A stretch of 64,000 nt of DNA from Microbacterium esteraromaticum (GCF_016907315.1 NZ_JAFBBS010000001.1:620001-684000); one strand, 5' to 3'. Shown: positions 8,417 to 18,042, counted from the stretch's first letter. Numbers and translations: made by a program. Notes: generated by a model not told the origin, from the letters alone.

Positions 8417-9159
8417 TCGGCACCGCCCTCAGCCAGCGCCGCGAGCTGGTGCTGCTGCAGCGTCGCGCAGCCGTTCACTCCGAGCTCGAGCAGAGCATCC
8501 AGCTCGCGCTTGTCGAAGGGTGCTCCCTCGGCGGTGCCCTGCACCTCGACGAAGAGTCCACGGCCCGTGACGACGACGTTCATGTCCGTCTCAGCCCGCA
8601 CGTCCTCGACGTAGGCGAGGTCGAGCATCGGCTCGCCGTCGATGATCCCGACCGAGACCGCGGCGACGGTGTCGAGCAGAGGGGTGGAGTTCTTGCCGAT
8701 GAACTTCTTCGCGCGGCCCCATTCGATGGCGTCGGCGAGGGCGACGTACGCTCCGGTGATCGCCGCGGTGCGAGTGCCGCCGTCGGCCTGCAGCACGTCG
8801 CAGTCGATGACGATCGTGTTCTCGCCGAGTGCCTTCGTGTCGACGACGGCACGCAGCGCCCGGCCGATCAGTCGCGAGATCTCGTGCGTGCGGCCGCCGA
8901 TCTTGCCCTTGACGCTCTCGCGGTCGTTGCGCGAGTTCGTCGCGCGCGGCAGCATCGCGTACTCGGCGGTGACCCAGCCCTTGCCCTTGCCCGTCAGCCA
9001 GCGGGGAACGCCGTTGGTGAACGAGGCCGTGCAGAGCACCTTGGTGCCGCCGAAGCTGATCAGCGCGGATCCTTCGGCGTGCGCGGACCAGCCGCGTTCG
9101 ATCGTGATCTCGCGAAGCTGGTCGGTGCTGCGGCCGTCGGCGCGGACGATGTCTGACAT
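8413..9159 (-). CDS. rph: Ribonuclease PH
   Basis: 248-residue phosphorolytic 3'-5' exoribonuclease that trims tRNA precursors downstream of CCA. The N-terminus [18 protein letters not shown] and the motifs [10 protein letters not shown] and [15 protein letters not shown] are characteristic. The frame stays open upstream, but the ATG at 9159 is preceded by AGAGGA 4 nt away and gives the normal family length. The stop overlaps the rdgB start. It lies 40 bp downstream of murI on the same strand and may be co-transcribed with it. Confidence 0.96.
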   Translation of the reverse strand: MSDIVRADGRSTDQLREITIERGWSAHAEGSALISFGGTKVLCTASFTNGVPRWLTGKGKGWVTAEYAMLPRATNSRNDRESVKGKIGGRTHEISRLIGRALRAVVDTKALGENTIVIDCDVLQADGGTRTAAITGAYVALADAIEWGRAKKFIGKNSTPLLDTVAAVSVGIIDGEPMLDLAYVEDVRAETDMNVVVTGRGLFVEVQGTAEGAPFDKRELDALLELGVNGCATLQQHQLAALAEGGAE

Positions 9160-9199
9160 GGTGTCCTCTCGGAGGGGTGAGGGCTGAGGCTGTCGGCTC

Positions 9200-10042
9200 T
9201 CAGGGCTGGTGGTCGGCTTCGCGCAGGTACGGCAGCTCGAGAACGCCGGTCTGCACGAGCTGCACGTCGCGCACCTCGTGCCCCATGAGGCGGTTGGCGA
9301 GCACGGCGAAGTCGGTGGCGGATGCCCCTGTCGCCTCGTACACGTAGCTGGCGACAGCGCCGGGCGAGGCGAGTTCGCCGCGCTTGACCAGCTGGCGGTA
9401 GACATCGGCGGCGGTCTCGTCGTCGCTCGACACGAGAGAGACTCCGTCGCCCATCACGTAGCTGATCGCGCCGCGCAGGAAGGGATAGTGCGTGCATCCG
9501 AGCACGAGCGTGTCGACCTCGGCCTCGCGCAGCGGCGCGAGGTACTCCTCTGCGACGGCCAGCACCTCAGGTGTGCCGGTTATGCCCGCCTCGACGAATT
9601 CGACGAAGCGAGGGCACGCGGCGGTGAACACCTGCAGTCGCTCGTTCACCTCGAGCATGTCCTGGTAGGCGCGGGATCCGATCGTTCCGACCGTGCCGAT
9701 CACCCCGACACGGCCGTTGCGGGTCGTCGAGACGGCGCGGCGCACCGCAGGGCCGATGACCTCGACGACGGGAACGTCGTAGCGCTCCCTCGCGTCGCGC
9801 AGAACGGCGGCGGATGCCGTGTTGCACGCGATCACGAGCATCTTCACGCCCTGGTCGACGAGCGTGTCGAGAACCTCGATGCTGTATCGCCTGACATCGG
9901 CGATCGGCTTGGGGCCGTAGGGCGAGTGCGCGGTGTCTCCGACGTAGACGAGCGACTCCTGCGGCAGCTGGGCGCGGATCGCGCGAGCCACGGTCAGTCC
10001 GCCCACACCGGAGTCGAAGATGCCGATGGGCGCGTCGTTCAT
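9200..10042 (-). CDS. murI: Glutamate racemase
   Basis: 280-residue racemase supplying D-glutamate for peptidoglycan. Both catalytic cysteines are visible, in [11 protein letters not shown] (N-terminal half) and LGCTHYPFL (C-terminal half). The N-terminus [19 protein letters not shown] is typical and fixes the start at 10042, although the frame remains open far upstream. TAGGCT lies 8 nt before the ATG, and its TAG is also the stop codon of murQ. It is followed by rph and rdgB. The neighbourhood (murQ and a NagZ-like GH3 enzyme) is cell-wall related. Confidence 0.96.
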   Translation of the reverse strand: MNDAPIGIFDSGVGGLTVARAIRAQLPQESLVYVGDTAHSPYGPKPIADVRRYSIEVLDTLVDQGVKMLVIACNTASAAVLRDARERYDVPVVEVIGPAVRRAVSTTRNGRVGVIGTVGTIGSRAYQDMLEVNERLQVFTAACPRFVEFVEAGITGTPEVLAVAEEYLAPLREAEVDTLVLGCTHYPFLRGAISYVMGDGVSLVSSDDETAADVYRQLVKRGELASPGAVASYVYEATGASATDFAVLANRLMGHEVRDVQLVQTGVLELPYLREADHQP

Positions 10043-10050
10043 GATGCCCA

Positions 10051-10056
10051 AGCCTA
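10051..10056 (-). promoter_or_regulatory. -10 element of murI, overlapping the murQ stop codon
   Basis: TAGGCT on the minus strand, 8 nt before the murI ATG. The first three bases are the murQ stop codon. This would let murI be transcribed separately from the upstream genes. Confidence 0.5.
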
Positions 10057-10989
10057 CTCGGCGGGGTGCTCGCCCCGGGCCGCGGCGAGCGCCTGGCGCA
10101 GGTTGCCGCCCGACTGCTCGAGCGCAGCGCGCGCGACGTCGGCATCGACGCCGGTCTCGACGAGCGCGATCGCGAGCTTCACGGATCCGTCTGCGGTGCT
10201 CAGCGCCTCGGCGGCCTTCTCCGGCGAGCAGCCGGTCGCATGCATCACGGTGCGCTCGGCGCGAGCCCGCAGCTTCTCGTTGGTGGACTGCACGTCGACC
10301 ATGAGATTGCCGTACACCTTGCCCGACTGCACCATCGCGACGGTCGAGATGGCGTTGAGCACCAGCTTCTGCGCCGTGCCCGCCTTGAGCCGGGTCGAAC
10401 CGGCGACCACCTCGGGACCGACGACGACCTCGATCGCGACATCGACGCCCTGCGAGATCTCGGAGTCGCGGTTGCACGCGAGGCTCACGGTGAACGCGCC
10501 CCGTTCGCGCGCCGCGCGCAGCGCGCCGCTCACGTAGGGAGTGCGACCCGATGCCGAGATGCCCACGATCGCGTCATCAGGGCCGAGCCGGCTCGCTGCC
10601 TCGGCGCCGGCGTCGACGTCGTCTTCGGCGTTCTCGACGGCGTTGCGCAGCGCGTGCTCGCCGCCCGCGATGATGCCGACCACCAGCGAGGGGTCGGTGC
10701 CGAACGTGGGCGGGATCTCACTGGCATCCAGCACCCCCATCCGCCCCGCCGTGCCTGCGCCGACGTACACGAGCCGGCCGCCGCGGTGCAGCCGGTCGAC
10801 GATCCCGTCGATCGCGCGGGCGATGCTCGCACCCTCGGCGGCGACAGCCTGTGCCGCCACGATCCCCTGCTCGGTCATCAGTGCGACCTGGTCGACGGTG
10901 CTCAGCAGGTCGAGATCGGCGAACGCCGGGTCGACGCGCTCGGTCGACAGGGTCTCGAGGGTGGAGCGCAGCTCTTCGCGGTCTGACAT
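10054..10989 (-). CDS. murQ: N-acetylmuramic acid 6-phosphate etherase
   Basis: 311-residue SIS-domain enzyme that cleaves the lactyl ether of MurNAc-6-phosphate to give GlcNAc-6-phosphate and lactate. The SIS fold shows [21 protein letters not shown] and the conserved [15 protein letters not shown] segment. The C-terminus has the small helical UBA-like region common in MurQ (about residues 270-305). The ATG at 10989 is preceded by AAGGA. It lies 45 bp after the NagZ-like gene on the same strand. Together they form a muropeptide-sugar recycling pair; no MurNAc transporter or kinase is visible in the window. Confidence 0.95.
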   Translation of the reverse strand: MSDREELRSTLETLSTERVDPAFADLDLLSTVDQVALMTEQGIVAAQAVAAEGASIARAIDGIVDRLHRGGRLVYVGAGTAGRMGVLDASEIPPTFGTDPSLVVGIIAGGEHALRNAVENAEDDVDAGAEAASRLGPDDAIVGISASGRTPYVSGALRAARERGAFTVSLACNRDSEISQGVDVAIEVVVGPEVVAGSTRLKAGTAQKLVLNAISTVAMVQSGKVYGNLMVDVQSTNEKLRARAERTVMHATGCSPEKAAEALSTADGSVKLAIALVETGVDADVARAALEQSGGNLRQALAAARGEHPAE

Positions 10990-11034
10990 GTCGTTTCTTC
11001 CTTCGGCGTTGCGGCGGATGCCCGGTGAGGGCGT

Positions 11035-12501
11035 TCAGTGGGTGAGCAGAGCGCGCCGTGCGGCCCGAGCGGCCAGCCGGCTCGCGGCCGGAGACGAGAC
11101 GACGGGCCCGTCGGCGTGCGCGGGCAGGCCGACGTTGACGGCGACCACGCGCGGCGCGACCGATCGGATGGTGTCGAGCACGTGCCGCTGCGGAGTGCTG
11201 GCGTCGATGCGGTCGACGAGCACGATGGTCTGAGCCGCGCCCGCACGCTGCACGACGCCCCCGATCTCGGCATCATCAGCGGACTCTGCATCGAGCCTGA
11301 TGATGTCGCCGCCCTCGGCGAGCGCCAGGGCGACGTGAGACGCGGCGCTGTCGACGGCCAGGCTCGAGGCGCGGCGAAGGTCGATGACCGTGGTGGGCTG
11401 GTCGATGAAGACCGGCAGGTCGCCGTGCACGCGCACGGCTCGGTCGGCGATCGCGTCTGCGTCGAAGGGCACCTCCGATGCGGCGGAGCGCGGGCGCACG
11501 GCATCGGCCATCGCCGCGACTCGCCCCGCGGCCTCCGCGACCCGCTCGTGCGAGAGCTCGCCGCTGCGGATCGCGGCGATGACCGCGTCACGGGCGATCA
11601 GGTAGTCGATCTCGTCCTGGTCGGGCAGCATCGCGGGGCCGGGGTTGGTGGGGTTGCCGATGCACAGCAGATCGGCCCCCGCCGCAAGAGCGCGCACCGC
11701 TCCCCCGCCGATGCCCACCCGCTGGCGGATCGCCGCCATGTCGAGGGCGTCGGTGATGATCACGCCATCGAATCCGGCTGCGCGCAGCCGCCCCAGCACA
11801 TCGCTGTTGAGTGTGGCGGGCGCGTCGCCCCACTGCGGGGCGCAGATGTGCGCGGTCATGATCGCGCGCACGCCCGCGTCCACCGCGGCCGAGAACGGCG
11901 GAAGGTGGTGCGCGTCGATCTCCTCCTGAGAGAGGGTCAGCGCCGGCAGATCGTGGTGCGAGTCGGTGTGGGTGTCGCCGTGGCCGGGGTAGTGCTTGGC
12001 GCAGGCCGCCACTCCCGCCCGCTGGATGCCCCGCACGGCGGCGGCTGTGTGCCGCGAGACGAGGGCGGTGCTGTCGCCGAACGCCCGCACGCCGATCACG
12101 GGGTTGCGGGGATCGGTGTTCACGTCTGCCACAGGGCCGATCACGACGTCGGCGCCGATCGCATCGACGCGCCGCCCGATCTCGTAGCCCGTCGCCTCGG
12201 TGGCGTCCAGGTCGTCGACGACCCCGAGCTGCGCCGCTCCCGGCACCGTCGAGCCCGTGTCGGTCTCGAGCCGGGTGACGCTGCCGCCTTCCTCATCGAT
12301 GCCGATCAGCGCTCGGGGCGCGCGGCGGTGGATCTCGGCGCTCAACGCCGCAGTGTCTCCATGCAGGTTCTGCGCGAAGTACACGACGCCGGCCAGACCG
12401 TCGTCGAGGGCCGTCCCGAGCCACTCCGGCATCTCGGACCCCAGGAAACCCGGCCAGAGCACGCCGTTCACGAGTCGAGTCAGCTCATCGGCCTGCGGCA
12501 T
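11035..12501 (-). CDS. nagZ: Glycoside hydrolase family 3, NagZ-like beta-N-acetylhexosaminidase
   Basis: 488-residue GH3 enzyme. The diagnostic KHYPGHGDTHTDSHHDLP motif (Lys-His plus the Asp-Ser-His loop providing the catalytic acid/base in NagZ-type enzymes) lies near residue 185. The nucleophile region is ITDALDMAAI near residue 255. A C-terminal alpha/beta domain of about 150 residues follows, as in Gram-positive NagZ. No signal peptide is seen, so a cytosolic location is suggested. The start at 12501 has GGAGGA 7 nt upstream; a further ATG at 12516 lies over this ribosome site and is less likely. Its adjacency to murQ supports a role in releasing GlcNAc from MurNAc. Confidence 0.9.
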   Translation of the reverse strand: MPQADELTRLVNGVLWPGFLGSEMPEWLGTALDDGLAGVVYFAQNLHGDTAALSAEIHRRAPRALIGIDEEGGSVTRLETDTGSTVPGAAQLGVVDDLDATEATGYEIGRRVDAIGADVVIGPVADVNTDPRNPVIGVRAFGDSTALVSRHTAAAVRGIQRAGVAACAKHYPGHGDTHTDSHHDLPALTLSQEEIDAHHLPPFSAAVDAGVRAIMTAHICAPQWGDAPATLNSDVLGRLRAAGFDGVIITDALDMAAIRQRVGIGGGAVRALAAGADLLCIGNPTNPGPAMLPDQDEIDYLIARDAVIAAIRSGELSHERVAEAAGRVAAMADAVRPRSAASEVPFDADAIADRAVRVHGDLPVFIDQPTTVIDLRRASSLAVDSAASHVALALAEGGDIIRLDAESADDAEIGGVVQRAGAAQTIVLVDRIDASTPQRHVLDTIRSVAPRVVAVNVGLPAHADGPVVSSPAASRLAARAARRALLTH

Positions 12502-12574
12502 GCGGGAATCCTCCATGATCGGGTGGGTGCGGAGTGGGGCTGCGCCCTTCAGTATTCCGGATCCGGCGCCTCGA

Positions 12575-12580
12575 TACACT
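12575..12580 (+). promoter_or_regulatory. -10 element, leaderless pncB
   Basis: TACACT, 6 nt before the ATG at 12587. No Shine-Dalgarno sequence. Confidence 0.6.
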
Positions 12581-12586
12581 GGCCGG

Positions 12587-13906
12587 ATGAGCTCCGCGTT
12601 CCTCACCGACCGCTATGAACTGACCATGCTCGCAGCCTCGCTGCGCGACGGCACGGCATCGAGGCCCAGCGTCTTCGAGCTGTTCTCGCGTCGCCTCTCG
12701 GGCGGTCGTCGCTTCGGTGTCGTCGCCGGCACCGGCCGGCTGCTGACGCTGCTGCGCGACTTCCGGTTCGGCGACGACGAGCTGCGGTATCTCCGCGATA
12801 ACCAGGTGGTGGATGCCGAGGCCGTCGCGTACCTCGAGAACTACCGCTTCACCGGCACCATCCTCGGCTATCGCGAGGGCGAGCTCTACTTCCCCGGCTC
12901 CCCCATCCTCACCGTCGAGGGCACCTTCGCCGACGCCGTCGTGCTCGAGACGCTGGCGCTCAGTGTGATGAACCACGACTCCGCCGTCGCGACGGCGGCA
13001 TCCCGCATGAGCATCGCCGCCGGCGAGCGCCCCCTCGCCGAGATGGGCTCGCGCCGCGCGGCCGAGCAGTCGGCGGTGGCTGCGGCGCGCGCTGCGTACA
13101 TCGCGGGATTCGGATCGACGAGCAACCTCGAGGCCGGCCGCCGATGGGGCATCCCGACAATGGGCACGGCAGCGCACTCGTGGACGCTGCTGCATGACTC
13201 CGAGGAAGCCGCGTTCCGCTCGCAGATCGACAGCCTCGGCACCGGAACGACGCTGCTCGTCGACACCTACGACATCGAGAAGGGCGTCGAGACGGCCATC
13301 CGAGTCGCCGGCACCGGGCTCGGCGGCGTGCGCCTCGACTCGGGCGACCTGCCGCTCGTCGCCGCAGCCGTGCGCCAGCAGCTCGACGAGCTGGGTGCCA
13401 CCGAGACCAAGATCACGGTCACGAGCGATCTCGACGAGTACGCGATCGCCGCGCTGGCGGCCTCGCCCGTCGACTTCTACGGCGTCGGCACCTCGGTCGT
13501 CACCGGCTCCGGATACCCCACCGCGAGCATGGTGTACAAGCTCGTCGCCAGGCAGGACTCCGCCGGGCGCTGGGTCGCCGTGGCCAAGGCCTCGACCGAC
13601 AAGGGCTCGAAGGGCGGGCGCAAGGCCGCCTTCCGGACCCTGGAGAACGGCGTCGCCGTGGCCGAGACCGTATCGGTCGCCGACGGCTTCGAGCAGGTCG
13701 ATACCGCCGCTGAGCACCCTGACTCTCGTGCGCTGCAGGTCGTGCTCGTGGACAGTGGCGAGATCGACACGGCGCACGAGGGTGCGGAGGGAACGGCATC
13801 CGCTCGCGAGCACCACCTGCGGGTGCGCGAGGAGCTGCCGGTGCGTGCGCTCGCACTCAGCAAGTCGGATCCGGCGATCCCGACCGTCTTTGTCGACGCC
13901 GACTGA
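12587..13906 (+). CDS. pncB: Nicotinate phosphoribosyltransferase
   Basis: 439-residue enzyme of NAD salvage, making nicotinate mononucleotide from nicotinate and PRPP. The N-terminus FLTDRYELTMLAASLRDG is the family hallmark. The phosphate and sugar-binding loops LGGVRLDSGDLP and YGVGTSVVTG are present. The frame is open for about 390 bases upstream, but the ATG at 12587 matches the family start and carries a -10 hexamer 6 nt before it. It is monocistronic and divergent from the NagZ-like gene (85 bp between). Confidence 0.96.
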   Translation: MSSAFLTDRYELTMLAASLRDGTASRPSVFELFSRRLSGGRRFGVVAGTGRLLTLLRDFRFGDDELRYLRDNQVVDAEAVAYLENYRFTGTILGYREGELYFPGSPILTVEGTFADAVVLETLALSVMNHDSAVATAASRMSIAAGERPLAEMGSRRAAEQSAVAAARAAYIAGFGSTSNLEAGRRWGIPTMGTAAHSWTLLHDSEEAAFRSQIDSLGTGTTLLVDTYDIEKGVETAIRVAGTGLGGVRLDSGDLPLVAAAVRQQLDELGATETKITVTSDLDEYAIAALAASPVDFYGVGTSVVTGSGYPTASMVYKLVARQDSAGRWVAVAKASTDKGSKGGRKAAFRTLENGVAVAETVSVADGFEQVDTAAEHPDSRALQVVLVDSGEIDTAHEGAEGTASAREHHLRVREELPVRALALSKSDPAIPTVFVDAD

Positions 13907-13918
13907 CGCGGGTCCGCG

Positions 13919-14185
13919 TCAGGACACCATGCTCTCGTAGATCTCTTTGCAGGTCGGGCAGATGGGGAACTTCTCCGGATCGCGACCCGGAGTCCACTTC
14001 TTTCCGCAGAGGGCGCGCACCGGCTTGCCGGTGATCGCCGACTCGAGGATCTTGTCCTTCTTCACGTAGTGCGAGAAGCGCTCGTGGTCGCCGGGCTCGA
14101 GGTGCTCCTCGCGGAGCAGTTCTTCGAGCTCGCGATCAAGTGTTGCCACGCCACCCTGATCGGGGCTTTCCAGCGGAGTACTCAT
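13919..14185 (-). CDS. DUF3039 domain protein (small zinc-ribbon-like)
   Basis: 88-residue protein of unknown function, conserved in Actinobacteria. The segment HYVKKDKILESAITGKPVRA followed by LCGKKWTPGRDP and CPTCKEIYE is the DUF3039 signature; Cys residues in CGK and CPTC could bind zinc. A minus-strand TAGAAT lies 6 nt before the ATG. It is convergent with pncB (12 bp between stops). The family assignment is from recognised motifs; no biochemical role can be inferred. Confidence 0.85.
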   Translation of the reverse strand: MSTPLESPDQGGVATLDRELEELLREEHLEPGDHERFSHYVKKDKILESAITGKPVRALCGKKWTPGRDPEKFPICPTCKEIYESMVS

Positions 14186-14191
14186 GCGGAG

Positions 14192-14197
14192 ATTCTA
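14192..14197 (-). promoter_or_regulatory. -10 element, leaderless DUF3039 gene
   Basis: TAGAAT on the minus strand with a 6-nt gap to the ATG at 14185. It is close to the TATAAT consensus. Confidence 0.65.
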
Positions 14198-14252
14198 TCC
14201 GCCGCCTCACGCGTCGGGGCCCGGTTCCTGAGCCGGGGTCCGCACAGAAGGC

Positions 14253-15818
14253 TCAGGTCGTCTCGACGAACTCCATGAGCCGCTCGCCGCTGCGCTCGAA
14301 GATCGCCGCCCCGATCGCAGAACCACCGAAGAGCACCCCGACGCCCGTGAGCACGCCCACCCAGAACGTCGACGCCCCGTGCTGCTCGCCATCGATGAGT
14401 GTCAGCGCGAACAGCCAGATCGTCGGAGTGCTCGCCAGCAGAGCGCCGACGAACGTCAGGGCTGCTCCATACGAGCCATGCGATGACGAGCGCTGCGGCT
14501 GCTGGAACGGGCTGTCGCCCGGGCGCGAGACGGCGTACGGGGCGACCACCGAGGCGACGCTCGAGATACCGAGGCCCGTCAGCAGCAGGGCCGCCGTGAC
14601 CCCGATGAGCGGCAGCATGAGATGCCAGTCCGCTATCACCGCGAGGGTGACCGAGATCCCGACCGCGAGCACGGGCAGCGCGACCAGAAGCACAGGCACC
14701 AGCCGGCCGAAGCGATCGGGCAGCCCGCGCACGCCGCTGGCGATGTGCATCCACAGCGCGGTGGAGTCGTATGCGACGTCATTGTGCGGCAGCCAGCCGA
14801 AGAACAGGGCCATGAGCGGCACCGGCACGAGCGCCGCGATCCACAGCGGCACCCCGGCGACGAGCAGCGGGAACACTGTCAGCACACCGGCGATCGGCAC
14901 CACCAGCAGGTTCACGATGTAGCGGCGGTCGCGCAGCCAGTAGACGAGACTGCGAGCGGCGATGGCACCGAAGGCGTTCGCGGGCAGCGAGCCGAACCAG
15001 CCGAGACCTGAGCGCTCACGGGTGGCGTACGGCCGTTCTGACGCGGTGAGCAGGCGACGCACGAGGAGATTCCAGATCAGCAGCATCCCGCCGATGGTCG
15101 CCAGCGCGACCAGCCCGCTCACCCAGGCCGCCGTCGCCTCGCCTGCCGCCACATGGAACAGGAACGCCTGGGGCGCGGCGAGCGGCGAGAACCCGACAAT
15201 GCTCGTCGCCGTGTGCACGGCGGAGGGAACCTGGCCGTCCCACCGCAGCGATGCGAAGTAGGCGGCGACGGGGAACGCGATGACGATCACCGGGAGGGTG
15301 AACAGCACGGTCAGCTCTCGAGAGCGACGCTCGGGCAGCAGGATCGCGCTGATGGCCATGCCTATGCGGGCGGCGAGGGCGATCGAGATCACGCCGATCG
15401 CCCCGAACAGCACGGCTGCGCCCCACGCCACTCCGGACTGCACGGCGACGACCACGACGCACGCCGTCACGGCGATCAGGGCGAGGCTCGGCACGCTGAT
15501 CAGCGAAGCCAGCACGAGTGTCCAGCCGAGGCGTCGCTCGTCGAGCCCGAACGGCCAGAAGCGCCGCGGATCGAGCTGGTCGGGAGTGCCGGTCAGCATG
15601 GGACCCACGAAGAAGGCGAGCATCAGCGCCGCGGCGCCGAGAACCACGACGGTCTCGGCCGTGGGCAGCGGGGCCTGGCCGAGCCCGAGGATGGCGACGC
15701 AGACGGCGACGGTGGCGGCGATGGATGCGACCAGCGCGATGGCGGCGCGCACGGCGTGCTCTCCGCGCAGAGCACCGACCAGCAGCGCCAGCCTCAGTCG
15801 GAGAACGTGTGCAGCCAC
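14253..15818 (-). CDS. ABC exporter permease (polytopic)
   Basis: 521-residue integral membrane protein with about 12 hydrophobic segments throughout its length and no recognisable soluble domain. It is the partner of the ATPase encoded immediately upstream: the GTG start at 15818 lies 25 bp inside the end of the ATPase gene. This arrangement and size match ABC-2-like exporter permeases of Actinobacteria. The substrate is unknown. A conserved-looking PDQLDPRRFWPFGLDERRLG segment sits in the first third. Confidence 0.75.
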   Translation of the reverse strand: MAAHVLRLRLALLVGALRGEHAVRAAIALVASIAATVAVCVAILGLGQAPLPTAETVVVLGAAALMLAFFVGPMLTGTPDQLDPRRFWPFGLDERRLGWTLVLASLISVPSLALIAVTACVVVVAVQSGVAWGAAVLFGAIGVISIALAARIGMAISAILLPERRSRELTVLFTLPVIVIAFPVAAYFASLRWDGQVPSAVHTATSIVGFSPLAAPQAFLFHVAAGEATAAWVSGLVALATIGGMLLIWNLLVRRLLTASERPYATRERSGLGWFGSLPANAFGAIAARSLVYWLRDRRYIVNLLVVPIAGVLTVFPLLVAGVPLWIAALVPVPLMALFFGWLPHNDVAYDSTALWMHIASGVRGLPDRFGRLVPVLLVALPVLAVGISVTLAVIADWHLMLPLIGVTAALLLTGLGISSVASVVAPYAVSRPGDSPFQQPQRSSSHGSYGAALTFVGALLASTPTIWLFALTLIDGEQHGASTFWVGVLTGVGVLFGGSAIGAAIFERSGERLMEFVETT

Positions 15819-17881
15819 TCGAGGCCCTCCACTTCGCCGCCGGTACCCGAGAGCTCGACGAACCGCTCCGTGAGCGTCTGCCCTGCGCGCACCTCGTCGA
15901 TGGTGCCTTCGGCGAGCACCTCACCGCCGACGATCACGGCCACGCGCGAGCACACGCGCTCGACGAGATCCATGCCGTGGCTCGACAGGATCACCGTGCC
16001 TCCGTGCGACACGTACGAGCGGAGGATGTCGAGGATCACCCCCGACGACACCGGGTCGACCGCTTCGAACGGCTCGTCGAGCACGAGGACGCGCGGCGAG
16101 TGGATCAGGGCGCCTGCGAGCATCACCTTCTTGGTCATGCCGGCCGAGTAGTCCGACACCACGCGGCTGAGCGCCTCGCTGAGGTCGAATGCACGGGCGA
16201 GGTCGGCGGTGCGCTTCTCGATCACGGCGCGATCGAGGCCGCGCAGCTGACCGTAGTAGTGCAGCAGCTGGCGTCCGGTGAGGCGATCGAAGGTGCGCAG
16301 ACGGTCGGGCAGCACTCCCATGACGCGCTTGGCCTCGAGCGGCTTCTCGCGCTGGTCGATCCCGCTGATGTGCACGGTGCCCGCGTCAGGGCGCAGCAGT
16401 CCCGCGATGATCGACAGCGTGGTGGTCTTGCCCGCGCCGTTCGGGCCGACGAGGCCGTAGAACGACCCGGCGGGCACAGTGAGATCGACATGGTCGACAG
16501 CGTTCGTGTCACCGAAGCGCTTCACCAGACCGCGGATGCGGATGGCCTCACGGGCCACCGGCTGGCCGTCGGCGGACTTGGCTGCGATCGCACCGGCGTC
16601 GAGCGCGGGCAGATCGACAGCGGGGGTCACAGCGATCTCGTCTGCGGTCTCCGCGTGCGGAGCGGCATCAGCGTCAGCAGGGGCATCCGTGGCGGATTCC
16701 TCGGACGAGGGAAGGTCTGCGGCCTCGGATCCGGGCACGGTGGCCCCTGACGCGTCGTCGGTCGGCGCGCCGGTCGCGGAGACGTCGGACGCCGAGGCCT
16801 CTTCCTCGTTCGCGTCGGGTGCGGGTGAAGCGGACGCGGGCGTGACAGGCGCGTCACCCGCCGGATCGTCGACGATGGTGGCGGATGCCGCAGTGCTGCT
16901 GCGCGGAGGCCTGGCCTCCGCGAGGTCCGCACTGTTCGAGGCTGCGATCAGTCTGCGCCCTGGCTCGGATTCCAGAGCGATGACCACGTCGGTGGTCACT
17001 TCGGGCATCGACGGTGCGACTCCCCCAACGGGCGCATCGAGTGCGGCACCGGCTGGCCGATCCGCTGTCGCCTTCGTGTCGGTCTTCGCAGTCGTGGTCT
17101 TCTCCGCCGACGTCGTCTTCACTGCCGCCGTCTTCGCAGAGGTCTTCTTCGCCGCCGTCTTCTTCGCCGACGTCGTCTTCGCTGCTGCCTTCGTCGCGGG
17201 TGTCGACGCACCGGCCGTCGACCCGGCAAGGGTGGACTTGGCAGTGATGGACTTCGCAGTGGTGCTCTTGGCGGCCGCGACCGTGGCCGCGGTGCTCTTC
17301 GTGGCCCCGGCGGATCTCCTGGCCGCAGCGGACTTCGCGGCGGCCGGCTTCGCCGCCGCGCGCTTGGTCCCAGCGGGTCTGGCTCCCGAAGTCGCCTCGG
17401 AGCCGGCGGCGTCTGGCACCGACGTCTCGACACCCGTCGTCTCGGCCAGCGCCGCCTTCGCCGCCGCGGCCTTCCTGGCCCTCACCGTGGCCGCGGCCTT
17501 CTTGGCTGCCTCGCTGCGCTTCGCTGCTGCCGCCTTCTCCGCCGCACTCTGCGCGGCCGTCGCCCGGCTGGTCGACTTCGCCGCTGCGGCCGTGGTGCTC
17601 GCCTTCTTGACTGCGGCCGCGCGGCCAGCATCCGCCGCTGCCGCCTTCTTCGCCGCTGCGGTCTTCGCGGCGGCAGTCGACGCCGCCGCCTTCTTCACGG
17701 CCGCAGTCCTGACTGCGCTCGACGTCGCGGGCTTGCGTGGCGCGCGAGCAGGCTTCTTCTGCCCTGCTGGCGCGTCAGCACGTTCTGCGAACGTGCTCTG
17801 GCTGCCTTCGATGCGAAGCTCGCCGTCGATTCGGGGCTGATCGTCGATTAGGGCATCCTCTGAGTCACGCGCGGCAGTCAC
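15794..17881 (-). CDS. ABC transporter ATPase with a long Lys/Ala-rich N-terminal extension
   Basis: 695 residues, more than twice the length of a usual ABC-2 exporter ATPase. The C-terminal 250 residues are a normal ABC domain: Walker A GPNGAGKTT, signature DYSAGMTKK, Walker B VLVLDEPFEA, switch His in ILSSHGMD. The first 440 residues have no fold I recognise. Residues about 40-275 are repeats of KKAAA, AAAKS, TAAKKT and similar, like histone H1 tails. Residues about 300-430 are rich in Ala, Asp, Glu, Pro, Ser and Thr and are acidic. The start is GTG at 17881, with TACCGT 6 nt upstream and AGAGGA directly before it. It is co-transcribed with the permease at 14253-15818. Confidence 0.85.
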   Translation of the reverse strand: MTAARDSEDALIDDQPRIDGELRIEGSQSTFAERADAPAGQKKPARAPRKPATSSAVRTAAVKKAAASTAAAKTAAAKKAAAADAGRAAAVKKASTTAAAAKSTSRATAAQSAAEKAAAAKRSEAAKKAAATVRARKAAAAKAALAETTGVETSVPDAAGSEATSGARPAGTKRAAAKPAAAKSAAARRSAGATKSTAATVAAAKSTTAKSITAKSTLAGSTAGASTPATKAAAKTTSAKKTAAKKTSAKTAAVKTTSAEKTTTAKTDTKATADRPAGAALDAPVGGVAPSMPEVTTDVVIALESEPGRRLIAASNSADLAEARPPRSSTAASATIVDDPAGDAPVTPASASPAPDANEEEASASDVSATGAPTDDASGATVPGSEAADLPSSEESATDAPADADAAPHAETADEIAVTPAVDLPALDAGAIAAKSADGQPVAREAIRIRGLVKRFGDTNAVDHVDLTVPAGSFYGLVGPNGAGKTTTLSIIAGLLRPDAGTVHISGIDQREKPLEAKRVMGVLPDRLRTFDRLTGRQLLHYYGQLRGLDRAVIEKRTADLARAFDLSEALSRVVSDYSAGMTKKVMLAGALIHSPRVLVLDEPFEAVDPVSSGVILDILRSYVSHGGTVILSSHGMDLVERVCSRVAVIVGGEVLAEGTIDEVRAGQTLTERFVELSGTGGEVEGLEWLHTFSD

Positions 17882-17887
17882 TCCTCT

Positions 17888-17893
17888 ACGGTA
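17888..17893 (-). promoter_or_regulatory. -10 element, leaderless ABC ATPase gene
   Basis: TACCGT on the minus strand, 6 nt before the GTG at 17881. Confidence 0.5.
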
Positions 17894-17965
17894 CCAACCG
17901 CTCCTGACAGCGCTCAGGGGCACCGCCGTCGAACCAAACCCGGGAAAGCAAGCCCCTTGCATGAC

Positions 17966-18033
17966 GCTGGGAGAAACGTGTGGAATCAATCACGAAAGGG
18001 CAACGGGACCGCCTCCTCCCGATGTCTCCCAGC
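17966..18033. repeat. 9-bp inverted repeat in a divergent promoter region
   Basis: GCTGGGAGA (17966-17974) and its exact complement TCTCCCAGC (18025-18033) are separated by 50 nt. They lie just upstream of a likely -10 for the gene at 18117. It may be an operator pair or, if transcribed, the base of a structured leader. I do not recognise a known riboswitch here. Confidence 0.4.
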
Positions 18034-18042
18034 CTCGATCGG

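Noticed and set aside
15794..17881. Frameshift or assembly error creating the ABC ATPase extension
   Set aside because: The frame is continuous, composition is consistently Lys/Ala then acidic, and a good start signal lies at 17881, so it reads as a real coding sequence.
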